Assembly (NCBI RefSeq): GCF_003369915.1
Contig: NC_046675.1
Location: 31,953,001 to 32,017,000, forward strand
Origin: Drosophila miranda
Taxonomy: Eukaryota; Arthropoda; Insecta; Diptera; Drosophilidae
Direction: 5' to 3'
Length of the DNA: 64,000 nucleotides
In this document: positions 45,169-54,816 of the stretch, one piece after another
Layout of the letters: every line of letters starts with the position of its first letter
Position numbering within the stretch: position 1 is the stretch's first letter
Position numbers and translations under genes: made by a program
The notes under the pieces: generated by a model
Database searches by the model: none
What the model saw: the letters and a program-made list of their open reading frames with translations, nothing else
Told to the model about the DNA's origin: nothing

Positions 45169-46167
45169 CTTCCTAGCCGGCTCGTCTCTCCGCTGAACAC
45201 CGCTGAAACAACGCACAAGGTTTCTTAGTCCGGGAACCCAACAACTTTGACGCCTCACTAGCGACGCCAATACGATCGATTCGCGCAATGAAACTCGACT
45301 GAGCGGCCTGCCACCAATGGCAGTCCTATCTATAGGCTCCAGGTGCCTCTCCCTACTCTGGGATTAAGCCATGCTCTCGCTCTCCGTCTCCTATCACCCG
45401 CTACCCGCTTATCAGCGCCTTTCCGATTAGTAGGTTTCAGGTTCCGTGGGTCACATCTTTCGATTGCCAGCCGTAAATAACACCATTATGTGACGTCTGT
45501 GCAGGGGCTCTAAGAGCCACAACATGATCCATTCCAGCCCAAGGAAAAAAACCGCAAAAGGGAGTAGGAAATCATGGTATAAGATGGATTACCAGGAAAG
45601 TCGCTTGCGAAAGTAATTTCCATATCAAATCTTATCGTTGGAGAGGTGGGAACTTTTGAAATGATTGTTAAGGTGTTACGAAATGGGGAAATGTTTACTA
45701 TGGGAACGATTGGTAGAATGTTAATAAATATGTGAATACCTATGTGCATAGGTAAGATATGAGGGGAGAAATAAGTTAATTGAAAAGAAAGAGGTCCATA
45801 AACCACGAAAACAAGAAATACTAATAACAATTAAGTAAAAGTATTCGGTTTCCATAACAAGTTCTAAAAGATCTAAGCATTTTCAACAAATATTTAATAT
45901 ATTTTTGTTTTTCACATATATTTTAGCCCCGATCCTTAGCATGCAACCCACTGTAAGGCGGTACACTTGTACCTGCCACAATTAACAGCGTTTTCCTAAT
46001 CTAACTAAACAAAAAGAAATACGCCTCGAGCTCAAACAATTCTGCACGAAGGCAAACAGAACAGAACCTCAGTAAATAGCATGAAACCAGTCCCTATCAG
46101 CAAGGTGTCAATTGGTTGGACCGATAAGCGATCCCCAAAAACAGAAACAGAGAGATAGAGAGCGTCT
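45169..46167. other. pug promoter/5' UTR region and METTL15 3' flank
   Basis: About 1 kb with no coding sequence. The half next to pug (45169-45480) is GC-richer and likely holds its promoter and untranslated leader. The other half is AT-rich 3' flank. Confidence 0.5.
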
Positions 46168-47295
46168 CTATTCTATGCTCTCCTCATAGAACTCTTGGGG
46201 CGCACTAATCTTAACAGCTGCCCGCAGCTTGGCCGAACGACTGCGACTATTCCGGGAGACCTCTTCGGGGTCTGGCACAATGACATGTCGATTGAGCTGC
46301 CGCCAGTGTTTTTCGTTCAGGGATTGAAGCATTTCGGGATCATCGATGAGCTCGTGACTGGAGTACTTCAGCGGCAGGGGATTGGCTGCGCCAGCGACAA
46401 CATGCCCATTGATGTGCCGCTTGACAATGGTGTCCTCCAGGGAGTGAAAGGTGATGGTAACCAGGCGACCATCGAGGCGCAGCATTTCGTTGGCCAGCAG
46501 CATGCCGTAGTTGATTTCGTTGAGCTCGTTGTTCACGAAGATGCGCAGCGCCTGGAACGTCTTGGTGGCCGAGTGCGCCGGGCGCTGCAGCTTGTCCTTG
46601 CGCGGGCCACTGTCGAGGGCATCCTCCACGAGGTTCGCCAGCTGTCGCGTCGTCTCAATCTTGATCATTGCGTTGCGGGCATCCACTATGTATCTGGCAA
46701 TCTTTTTGGCTGCCTTTTCCTCGCCGTAGATGCGCAGAATCTTGACCAGATCTCCTTCGTCAACTTTGGCCAGGACATCAGCGGCACTCAGACCGCCACT
46801 GAGTCCCCCATCCATGCGCATGTCCAGCGGCCCATCGTGGGAGATGGAGAATCCGCGAGCCGCCTCATCGAACTGCATGGAACTGCAGCCAAAATCAAAG
46901 AGCATGCCATCAATCGAGTTCTTGGCCAGGTTCTGCTCCCCAAAGAGTCGTGGGATGTCGGAGAATTTCCCGAGCAAAGGGATGATCCGCCCCTTGTATT
47001 CCTCCGTTTCGCTCAACTCCTGCGCCAGCTGGTAGGCCACTGGGTCCCGATCCAAGGCGTAGACTTTGGCATCGGGCAGGGTATCGAGGAGTCGTCGTGT
47101 GTGACCCCCTGCCCCGAAGGTCATGTCGAAGAAGGTTCTGCCGGGTGCCCCCTTCAAGTACTCGATGGCTGTGTCGCAGAGTACAGGCACATGGGGAGCG
47201 GCGCCAGTAGGAGGAGCGGCAGCTGTTGCTGTGTTGGTGTTGTGTCTTAGATATTCTAGCCTTATTCTAGTGGGGATTAGGAGTCGCTTGAGCAT
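46168..47295 (-). CDS. METTL15: METTL15 orthologue (RsmH-type 12S rRNA m4C methyltransferase)
   Basis: A 375-aa protein without introns. An N-terminal presequence (MLKRLLIPTRIRLEYLRHNT) precedes the RsmH/MraW domain. Visible motifs are HVPVLCDTAIEYL, the SAM-binding FDMTFGAGGHTRRLL, YALDRDP, MLFDFGCSSMQFD, SATKTFQALRIFVNNEL and TFHSLEDTIVKRH. In mammals this enzyme makes N4-methylcytidine in mitochondrial 12S rRNA and supports small-subunit assembly. The frame is open a further 25 codons upstream, but that part lies inside the coding end of the UQCC2 gene and is not conserved-looking. The ATG at 47295 follows the UQCC2 stop by 5 nt on the same strand and in the same exon, so it is probably translated from a dicistronic mRNA or from an internal start. 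Confidence 0.92.
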   Translation of the reverse strand: MLKRLLIPTRIRLEYLRHNTNTATAAAPPTGAAPHVPVLCDTAIEYLKGAPGRTFFDMTFGAGGHTRRLLDTLPDAKVYALDRDPVAYQLAQELSETEEYKGRIIPLLGKFSDIPRLFGEQNLAKNSIDGMLFDFGCSSMQFDEAARGFSISHDGPLDMRMDGGLSGGLSAADVLAKVDEGDLVKILRIYGEEKAAKKIARYIVDARNAMIKIETTRQLANLVEDALDSGPRKDKLQRPAHSATKTFQALRIFVNNELNEINYGMLLANEMLRLDGRLVTITFHSLEDTIVKRHINGHVVAGAANPLPLKYSSHELIDDPEMLQSLNEKHWRQLNRHVIVPDPEEVSRNSRSRSAKLRAAVKISAPQEFYEESIE

Positions 47296-47300
47296 GATGG

Positions 47301-48339
47301 TTATTTCTTCTTTGAGCCCGCACCGTCGTTGAGATACTGCAGAAACTCGGAGCTCAACACTTGACTGCACTGTGCGGCCGTCAGTCCAGTGGCCGTTGAT
47401 TCGTGGGTGCGTGGATACTTCTTGGCGTACACGTTGTTCGAAAGCCGCTCCAGCGCCTCAATCTGTCGGTCCAGATCCTTGTCCGCTTCGCTATTTAGGC
47501 TGGTTGAGAATCGAGTAACTTGTTTGCGAATCTGCTCACCGAGATCCCTTTTATGCGGATTAGAGGATAGAGAAAGTGTTTTATTGGAGAGGCAGCAAAT
47601 GGAACTTTGTTTGGTTTTGTGGCAGATGTTCGTTCCAAGCAGCACGACTGGTGTTTGGGGCAGGGGTTGGGGCTATTCCTGGGAAAGAAATCGAAGCTAA
47701 AAGTAATGGGAAACCGCAGAGAAAAAAGAGGAGCGAAAGCTACAGCCTAAGGCAATCTTTTAGCCAGAATTCAGGACCATCCCTAGATTCCACCACTCAC
47801 TGGACCTCTGCACCATCTCCAAAGAGATATTCCTCTGGGATTAGCTGATAGGAAAACTTTGAAGACATTTTTGAAGGCAAGAAAAAAACACACGTAAAGC
47901 TTGACTAAACCAAACGCGTGCAAAACCGGCAGAACTATGGGCCCCATGTAAGCCACGATCGTTACCATGAAACTAGCGATCCACACAGACAGATCCCACC
48001 GCCGTGCAACTTTTGTGGAACCTGAATTGCTGGATGGCGGCAACATCTATTAAGACAATCCCACAGTAACATCTTTCGAAACTAGAATTTTACATCTGAC
48101 TGAAACTACTTGCATTCAAATGACACTTGCTCCATTTATTTGTTGACATTTGCCACATTTAATTGTTAGATAATCCACAAGACCCCCAATCGCCGCCGCC
48201 CACTGGCCGCCAGAAACGAACATTCCCACGCATTTCTGTTGTGTTTTTGTGTGGATGATGATATTTACCTGCCAATTTTTGTCTTGTCCGTTGGCCACTT
48301 TTCAAGTACTTTCAGGTATTTTTGGTATTGTGCCGACAT
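47301..48339 (-). CDS. UQCC2: UQCC2-like complex III assembly factor
   Basis: Two exons, 48339-48269 and 47547-47301, with a 721-nt intron (CAG|GTAAAT...AAAAG) splitting the Arg codon of IGRDLGEQ, give 105 aa. MSAQYQKYLKVLEKWPTDKT then GRDLGEQIRKQV and the YAKKYPR block match the UQCC2/MNF1 family (human MAASRYRRFLKLCEEWP..). UQCC2 acts with UQCC1 in the mitochondrial matrix to stabilise newly made cytochrome b during complex III assembly. Its C-terminus (LSSEFLQYLNDGAGSKKK) is shorter than the human one. It shares an exon with the downstream METTL15 frame. Both products serve mitochondrial gene expression, so coupling in one transcript makes functional sense. Confidence 0.85.
47783..48046 (-). 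CDS. possible small two-helix membrane protein nested in the UQCC2 intron
   Basis: An open frame of up to 87 codons lies wholly inside the 721-nt UQCC2 intron, on the same strand. It starts MLPPSSNSGSTKVARRWDLS and continues with two hydrophobic helices (VWIASFMVTIVAYMGPIVL; LVKLYVCFFLAF), a composition more like a protein than a random frame. A good donor (CCA|GTGAGTGG) at 47800 lies in the same frame. Acceptors at 47702 (TTTTAG) or 47684 (TTTCCCAG) would add only a few residues before a stop. I do not recognise the product. Alternatively it is an unused frame or an alternative first exon. Confidence 0.4.
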   Translation of the reverse strand: MLPPSSNSGSTKVARRWDLSVWIASFMVTIVAYMGPIVLPVLHAFGLVKLYVCFFLAFKNVFKVFLSANPRGISLWRWCRGPVSGGI

Positions 48340-49154
48340 TGTTTAAACAAATTGCTAAAAAAAAACGCGGCAACGTGCGCTGATAAAATAGTTATCGACC
48401 CTCAGAAATATACCAAAGTATACCGTCTCATTTTAAAAATATACCGTAGATATACTGACGAATTCAGGTTCTATTTTACTTATTCCTCGTTTTTTGATAT
48501 TCCGTGGAATATTACTAGCTATATAGAACATTTAGCCATGCACACATAATTTTATCCGATTAATGAATCAATTTTCAGCTTGACCGGCTAATGTTATGTA
48601 CTCCTTTGTATATCAATTTTCCTAAATTGTGCCTGTATTTCCTGTGGTCCCAAAGTTATCAAAGTCTAATGTCATAGCACTATTAGTGCCGCGAATACCG
48701 ATACAGTCAGTGTTGAGCAACTGCAAAATATTTTAAAATTTGAGGAGGTTCATACTATTTTTTATTTAATATAAATGTGGAGTATAGCCCGCTTTGCATG
48801 GTGTATCACACCTTTGAAAAAGTTTCGCATGCATTTCAGTACTGGGTTAAAAGGTCGCAGAATTAAAATAAAAAATCGTCTGAAATCTGTTGGTAACTAT
48901 TTTAACTAGCTCAGTAAGTTCTGACATGAATCTTGGGCGAATATATCTTTAAGTTGCTCAAATACCAGTGTAATCCACTTCCAGGTCACAACAGGATCTC
49001 AAATCAATGGATATCTTTCATTCGTTGCTTTTCGTTAGTTTCCTGGCGTTTCCTTTAACCAACATTTGGCCCAATTAAATTCGGTATTCAAAAAAAGGAG
49101 TACGCCTCCCTCCCCCTTCCCTTTGCAGAGGAACCAAAAAAAATCAGTGGCGCC
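48340..49154. other. intergenic between UQCC2 (-) and squeeze (+)
   Basis: Divergent promoters. Close to UQCC2 the minus strand carries GGTCGATAACTA (DRE-like). A partial copy of the dispersed repeat found between the deformylases lies at 48488-48612. No coding sequence. Confidence 0.55.
48488..48612 (+). repeat. third, partial copy of the dispersed repeat of 38978-39411
   Basis: Shares GATATTCCGTSGAATAT, TTAGCCATGC, then CGATYRRTGAATCAATTTTC and a SCTTRAC-GGCT block in the same order. Confidence 0.7.
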
Positions 49155-49335
49155 AGAGAGAGAACCAGAGGAACAAAAAACCGGAATAGCCGAAACACAA
49201 GAGAGAGCGCGCAAAAGAGAGAGGAGCAAGAGTGAGAGAGAAGAGACAAAAAGTACACACATAAAAAACATAAACAAGCCTTTTTTCATAAGGCGAGCAA
49301 GCGAGAGAGAAGAACGGCGGAGAGCGACATCATTC
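49155..49335 (+). promoter_or_regulatory. GAGA-rich promoter region of squeeze
   Basis: At least ten GAGAG motifs in 180 bp, a typical Trl/GAGA-factor signature of Drosophila developmental promoters. It lies 730-900 bp upstream of a strong splice donor (TTG|GTGAGTACT at 50063), consistent with a long 5' noncoding exon. The exact start site is not visible. Confidence 0.45.
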
Positions 49336-50062
49336 CACCCTCTCGCTCAGCTGCTTCAGAAAAAACTTGCTTCGGTTGTGATTTTTTTTCCACTCTCTTT
49401 TTCGCCGCCGAACCGAGCAGAGTCCCGTTTCTTGTTGCTCCTGCTTTGCACCGCGTTCGTCTCTTGATGTAAACAAGCGTAACCGAAGCTTACGCCGCGC
49501 CACCCACCGCCTCCACCAAAACGATTGTAATTGCAATTAATCGCAGAAGGCGGGTCGCCAAAAAAGTCAGAAAAGCACAAAAAAAAGCCCGAAATCGTAA
49601 AAAAGGGGCAAAAGCACAAGTGCAGAAAAAAGTGACTTGTGCGAGTGTGTGTTGGTGTAATTTTGGCGTGCGCGGCCATTTTTTCTTGTTGCCACACGGG
49701 AATCTGTTTTAAGTGTGTTGGTGTATGTGGAAGAGAAACCAAAAAGAAGAGGAATATAAAAAAGCGAAATTTGCAAACTTAAAACATAATAGGTAGAATC
49801 TATAAAATACGTAAAAAAGGTGCAGAAATGCGTCTAATCCAACAAGTCAAATACTGCAAAATCGCAAGCAAATTGTTCCCTAAAATACCTGTGTGAAAGA
49901 TTGGAGGAGTGTGGAGGAACCCAGTGTACCCCCCTCTTCTTGCAACAACCACCTACAATCAGCAGCTGAACACGTGCTCGCGGGCCAAAATATCAACAAA
50001 AGTTGGCCCACAAAACATAAAGCAATAAGAAAAACCAGAACACAAAAGACCTTTTCGAATTG

Positions 50063-52907
50063 GTGAGTACTTTCCCACGAGCCTTTCTTTTATTTATTTG
50101 CCTTATTGGAAAGAAAACACTTTTTGTTTGCAAGTCTGTTTCCCGCGCTTGCTGCACAGTGGGCCGGATGTAATGCGGGGGAATTCTAGATAGTGTAAGT
50201 GGTTCAATGGGAACCGATTAATTATGTATGGATATGTAACTTAATTAATATTTAAAATTTTAAGTTCCATTAACTTTTTTTGGCTCTTAAAATAATTATT
50301 TATTGAAAATTAGTATCTCATTTACCCCACAGTTGAAATGGATGGTCAAATATTCTCCGGTCCATGTAATCCAATTTCCCCCTGAAATCCCATGTAAACC
50401 GAATTGTTCGCTGATTTAAATTGCTCACAAAACGATTAAGTATATGCCATAATTACCTAAAGTTAAAACAATTTTATTCCGGCAAAAATATTTGTCCCGT
50501 CCCTTTTGTCCATCGTTCCCCCCCTCCCCCTTCCGCTGCACGAGTTTTTATGCTCGTTTCCATTCATTCGGTGGTGGCGGTTTTTTTGTGTGTCGTCGTG
50601 TCTTTTTTTATCTTCTACTTTTTTTGTATTCATCAAATATTTGCTGTTTTTTCGCACACATGTCGCCCCCAACCAAGGCAGAGAGAGCCAGAGAACGTTT
50701 TTGTTCGTTTTGCGGTTTGCACGATGTCCGGCTGGTAGCTCGTTTGTTTATGTTGCGCTCTTGCTCGCTCTTTTGCGCTTCTCTGGATCAAGGTGTATGA
50801 CTGAGAAGGTGAGGCAGATGGTTGTCTCTCTGTTCTCCGCCCACACCATTGCACTTGAAATCTCCCACTCGATAATCTTGTGTAGTAAAACAAACACTTG
50901 CCACTTAACCTTCTTCTGAATATACCTTGCTCTAGCTCTTCTGCTCTCTTTTGTTTTTCAGCTGCTTGCGCTCAATTAATTTTCGTTGATTCGTTTTTTG
51001 TGTGAGTTTGTTCGGGTGTGTGTGTGGGGTTTTTTTTGTGTATACCATTTTATTTATATGCTTTTTTAGGCATCGTGCTGCTTCTTTCCCTCGTTTTTTT
51101 TTTTGGGGCCTGACTGACCGATTTGCCTGCGTCTTTGGGGCATTATCAGGTTGTTTGCTTTACTCTCTCTCCCTGCTCCTCCCCATTGTTTGTTGGACGC
51201 CACTTTTTTGCAATTGTTTTCAAAAGCAAACACTCTATAGGGTATTTACATTGTCCGTAATCCGCTTCCCCGTCTCCCGTCTCCCTTTTTGTGCGCAACA
51301 AGCAAATACCGCGTCCTTTTACATTACGCTTCTCCTTCCCCTGTCCTGCTTCCACTTTTGCCACTGCTTCTACTCCTGATTCAACTTCTGCTCCCGCTCC
51401 CGATCCCGTTTCCTCTTCCATTCCCCTACCATTGTCCAACGTCAGCAACGACATCAGAACCGGTTCTTTTGACCAGCGCGCAAAAAAATAAAAGAAAAGA
51501 ACTCAATTTGCCTCTGACGTCAACACCCACCCGACCAAAAGGTCGCTAACAAATTAGCGTTCAATCATTTTCAACTCTTATTTTAAAGAAACAGAAAACA
51601 GAAAATGTAATTCCATAGCAATTGTTGGCTCAAAAAAGTTAGTCTAACTCTACTTTCTTGGTCTGAAAAACATTTATCTCTCATTTCATTCATTCCTTAA
51701 TTTTTTTTTAAGAATGAACTTCATTGTATTCCAATTTCTTACAATTTGCTTGAGAGTAGAGTTTGAGTAGAGACCTTTGTTAGATTTTTATCTTATCTTC
51801 TATGAAGTCCATGCGAATTACATTTCCATTTCCGTTTCATCTACAATAAATTTCGAGATATTTGTAACTTGTCCACACATTTTGCGGAAGCGTAAATGTA
51901 AATGTAGAACAAGGTTGACCATTTCGTTATGATTTTATAAACGCAACAAGTGGGGAAATATATGTATCTTCGTTTTTATTCCGTTTTTTTGTGGGGTTTG
52001 TAAACGTGTAAGGATTATCAAAAATTGGGTTTTAAAATAAATTAAATTTCATTTATCAATGATGGATATGCTGGTGGAAATTAGTGTCAGAAAGAAGTCA
52101 TATGATGGGGTTGGATAAGGGCGTAACAATTGATAAAATAAAACGTATATTAAAAGTGAAAAGGTGATTGAAGTAATGGAGTGCCATTAAAATACTTAGA
52201 AATGTATGGATTAATGATACTTAGATTAATAGATACCCCACACTCGTATACCCTTCTTCATCAGTTGTGAGAGTAGGAATAGTCCTTCTCCAATAGGAGC
52301 TTTCCCCGTGGGATATTTTGATACCCCATCCAATCATATTTCCCATTTATTTTCCACCTCTTTTATGTTATTGGTCCATTTATTGTTGCTGCCACTCCCT
52401 GCCCACCTGCCACCTCCCAGAAATGTGTTAAACTTGTAGTTGCAATAAATTTCCATCCATCGAGGTTGTTGACACGTTCCGTTGGCGCCCCTGACGTTTT
52501 TTTGCTCCCTGTCCGAAAAAGAGAACCCCGATTCGGGTTTGGATTTGGCTTTCCATCTTGTCACCACGAAAACTTGTTGCCCCAAGCGCCTTTTTTGTTG
52601 ATCTGTTGAAAAATTTTCATTTTCGCTTTTTTCCCCCCTCTGGCATTGTTCAGAAGCAATTATTTTCGAGCTTTTTGCGCTTCAGTGGCAAGTTTTTTGT
52701 GTGGCAACACAGAGAACTCTTTCACGGTGCACGTTTTAATTCACAAACAATTAATTAATTCATGCATAAATATGTTAATGTGCAGGAATTAGTGTACGAA
52801 AGTGTAAGGGGAAGCAAAGTGGAGAATCGAAAAAGTAGTTTATTCCGAGTTTTGCAGCGTTGACAATTATTTCAGATTCAAAAATTACAATATTTCTGTA
52901 CTTTCAG
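50063..52907 (+). other. inferred 5' UTR intron of squeeze
   Basis: Donor TTG|GTGAGTACTT at 50063 and acceptor TGTACTTTCAG at 52907, about 200 nt before the squeeze ATG. The intervening 2.8 kb has no coding frame and is T-rich. Pairing of these sites is inference; other upstream exons are possible. Confidence 0.5.
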
Positions 52908-53100
52908 CAGAAAAACCCCGCAACAGCGCACCAGAGGAAAGCGTTGAGTCGAGTCTCTTGTGTAAGCGGAGTCCGCTGCTCCAAGTGTCGACTGTCGGCG
53001 GTCGATTCGCCCCACAATCGTTGGTGAGCTCTGCCCCAAGCTGGACGCACGCACCATCGCCTACCGCCCGCTGACACTTGGGGGCCATCAGCCGCCGCTT

Positions 53101-54816
53101 ATGGCCGAATTGCCGACGGCGCCGAACGGCGTCTCGAGCGGTGACTATCTCCATCGATCCATTGACCAGCTGCGATCCCTCACGCACCTGACCACAGCGG
53201 ATCTGCGCACCGCACAGCTAGTCCATGACTACAAGCCATTCAACATCAATGAGTTTCGTCAGAATGTGGTGGAGCGGCTGGACTACAGCCTGAAGAATGG
53301 CCTGGTGCACCACCAACAGCAGCAGCAGCAGCAACAGCAGCAGGAGATGTTGCAGCAGCAGCAGCATCAGGCACATCAGGAGCAGCAGCAGCAGCAGCAA
53401 CAGCAACAACAGCATCACCATCAGCAGCAGCAGCATCATCTAAAGTCCAGCTACAGTGCGCCAAGCTCTCCGCCAACGCCACACGAGCAGCAGGAGCAAA
53501 AGGTGAGTCTTGGTGGAGTGCAGAGAAAAGTAGACCTAATTCCTGACCCTTCCTTTCAGTACGATCCTAATAGATCGCCTCCACGGCCGCTCATGAGCAG
53601 CGGCAGCAATGCCTCGTCGCCAGAAGATGATCGCCGAGGCAGCGGCGGAGGACCTGGAGGCGGTGGAGGAGGAGACGGGGACCAGTCAAAGCCATACAAA
53701 TGCGCCTCGTGCAGCAAATCCTTTGCCAACTCCTCGTATCTGTCGCAGCACACGCGCATCCATTTGGGGATCAAACCCTACCGCTGCGAGATCTGCCAGC
53801 GAAAGTTTACACAACTGTCGCACCTGCAGCAGCACATCAGGACGCACACGGGGGACAAACCGTACAAGTGCCGGCATGCCGGCTGTCCCAAGGCCTTCTC
53901 GCAGCTCTCGAACCTCCAGTCGCACTCGCGATGCCATCAGACGGATAAACCCTTCAAATGCAACTCCTGCTACAAATGTTTCGCCGATGAGATGACGCTG
54001 TTGGAGCACATACCCAAGCACAAGGACTCGAAGCACCTGAAGACGCACATTTGCAATCTGTGTGGGAAATCCTACACGCAGGAGACGTACCTACAGAAGC
54101 ATCTGCAAAAGCATGCGGAGAAGGCGGAAAAACAGCAGCAACGGCACTCCAGTCAGGTGGCTGCAGTGCAGCAGCATGTGCCATCGGGCGGAATCGGTTT
54201 GAATTTGCAGCGCCAGGCGATGAATGATGTGAATGCTGCCTACTGGGCCAAGATGGGGGCAGACAGTGCGGCTGCATCGCTGGCAGAGGCCATTCAGCAG
54301 CAGCTGCCCCAGGCCAATGGCCAGACGTACGCGAACTTTGCCACGCTCCAGCAGCATCAGCAGCAACAACAGCAACAGCAGCAGGAGATGCTGCAGCAGC
54401 ACCATCAGCGGCTGGCGGACACGCCCGGCCACTCGCACAGTCCGCATGAAGACCCCGCCGGCGAGGATCTCGTCCTGCGGCAGACGACACCACAGCATCA
54501 CCTGCAACAGCAACAACAGCAGCAGCAGCACTCACAGCAGCCCTCGCCTGGGCCTGGATCCTCGGCTTTTACTCCACTGAGCGCCACCGTGCCGCCCTCA
54601 CATCTTCAGCAGCATCGTGGGGCACCAGCGGCCACCGCGGCCTATCTCTACCAGCAGAATGCGGCAGCGGCGGCCGCTGCCTTTCCCACGCAGCTGATTT
54701 CTCTGCATCAAATACGAAACTATGCGCACCAGCCAGGGGCAGCGGGTCTCATCGCTGGCGATCATCTAACCCTGGGTCTGAGCGCCGTCCAGGCGGCCAA
54801 GGAGAAGGCCCAATAG
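53101..54816 (+). CDS. sqz: squeeze, C2H2 zinc-finger transcription factor
   Basis: Exons 53101-53502 and 53560-54816 give 552 aa. The N-terminus (MAELPTAPNGVSSGDYLHRS) is the one I know for fly Squeeze. Five C2H2 fingers follow at 182-202, 210-230, 238-260, 268-288 and 299-319, of the LIN-29/ZNF384/Rotund type (for example CRHAGCPKAFSQLSNLQSH). Poly-Gln/His tracts flank the fingers on both sides, and an Ala run precedes FPTQLISLHQIRNYAHQPG near the C-terminus. Squeeze is nuclear and helps specify Apterous-cluster and FMRFamide neurons together with BMP signalling. The coding intron is 57 nt, a multiple of three with no stop, so retention would add 19 residues. Finger spacing and linkers are intact. 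Gln-repeat lengths probably vary between strains. Confidence 0.96.
   Translation: MAELPTAPNGVSSGDYLHRSIDQLRSLTHLTTADLRTAQLVHDYKPFNINEFRQNVVERLDYSLKNGLVHHQQQQQQQQQQEMLQQQQHQAHQEQQQQQQQQQQHHHQQQQHHLKSSYSAPSSPPTPHEQQEQKVSLGGVQRKVDLIPDPSFQYDPNRSPPRPLMSSGSNASSPEDDRRGSGGGPGGGGGGDGDQSKPYKCASCSKSFANSSYLSQHTRIHLGIKPYRCEICQRKFTQLSHLQQHIRTHTGDKPYKCRHAGCPKAFSQLSNLQSHSRCHQTDKPFKCNSCYKCFADEMTLLEHIPKHKDSKHLKTHICNLCGKSYTQETYLQKHLQKHAEKAEKQQQRHSSQVAAVQQHVPSGGIGLNLQRQAMNDVNAAYWAKMGADSAAASLAEAIQQQLPQANGQTYANFATLQQHQQQQQQQQQEMLQQHHQRLADTPGHSHSPHEDPAGEDLVLRQTTPQHHLQQQQQQQQHSQQPSPGPGSSAFTPLSATVPPSHLQQHRGAPAATAAYLYQQNAAAAAAAFPTQLISLHQIRNYAHQPGAAGLIAGDHLTLGLSAVQAAKEKAQ

Noticed and set aside
46195-47250. 351-codon plus-strand frame opposite METTL15
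   Set aside because: Same effect: it mirrors the minus-strand methyltransferase and has no recognisable features.
47296-47370. 25-residue N-terminal extension of METTL15
   Set aside because: It overlaps UQCC2 coding sequence in another frame, and the presequence-like N-terminus starts naturally at 47295.
53218-53482. Leu-rich and Ala-rich minus-strand frames over squeeze
   Set aside because: Antisense of the CAG repeats.
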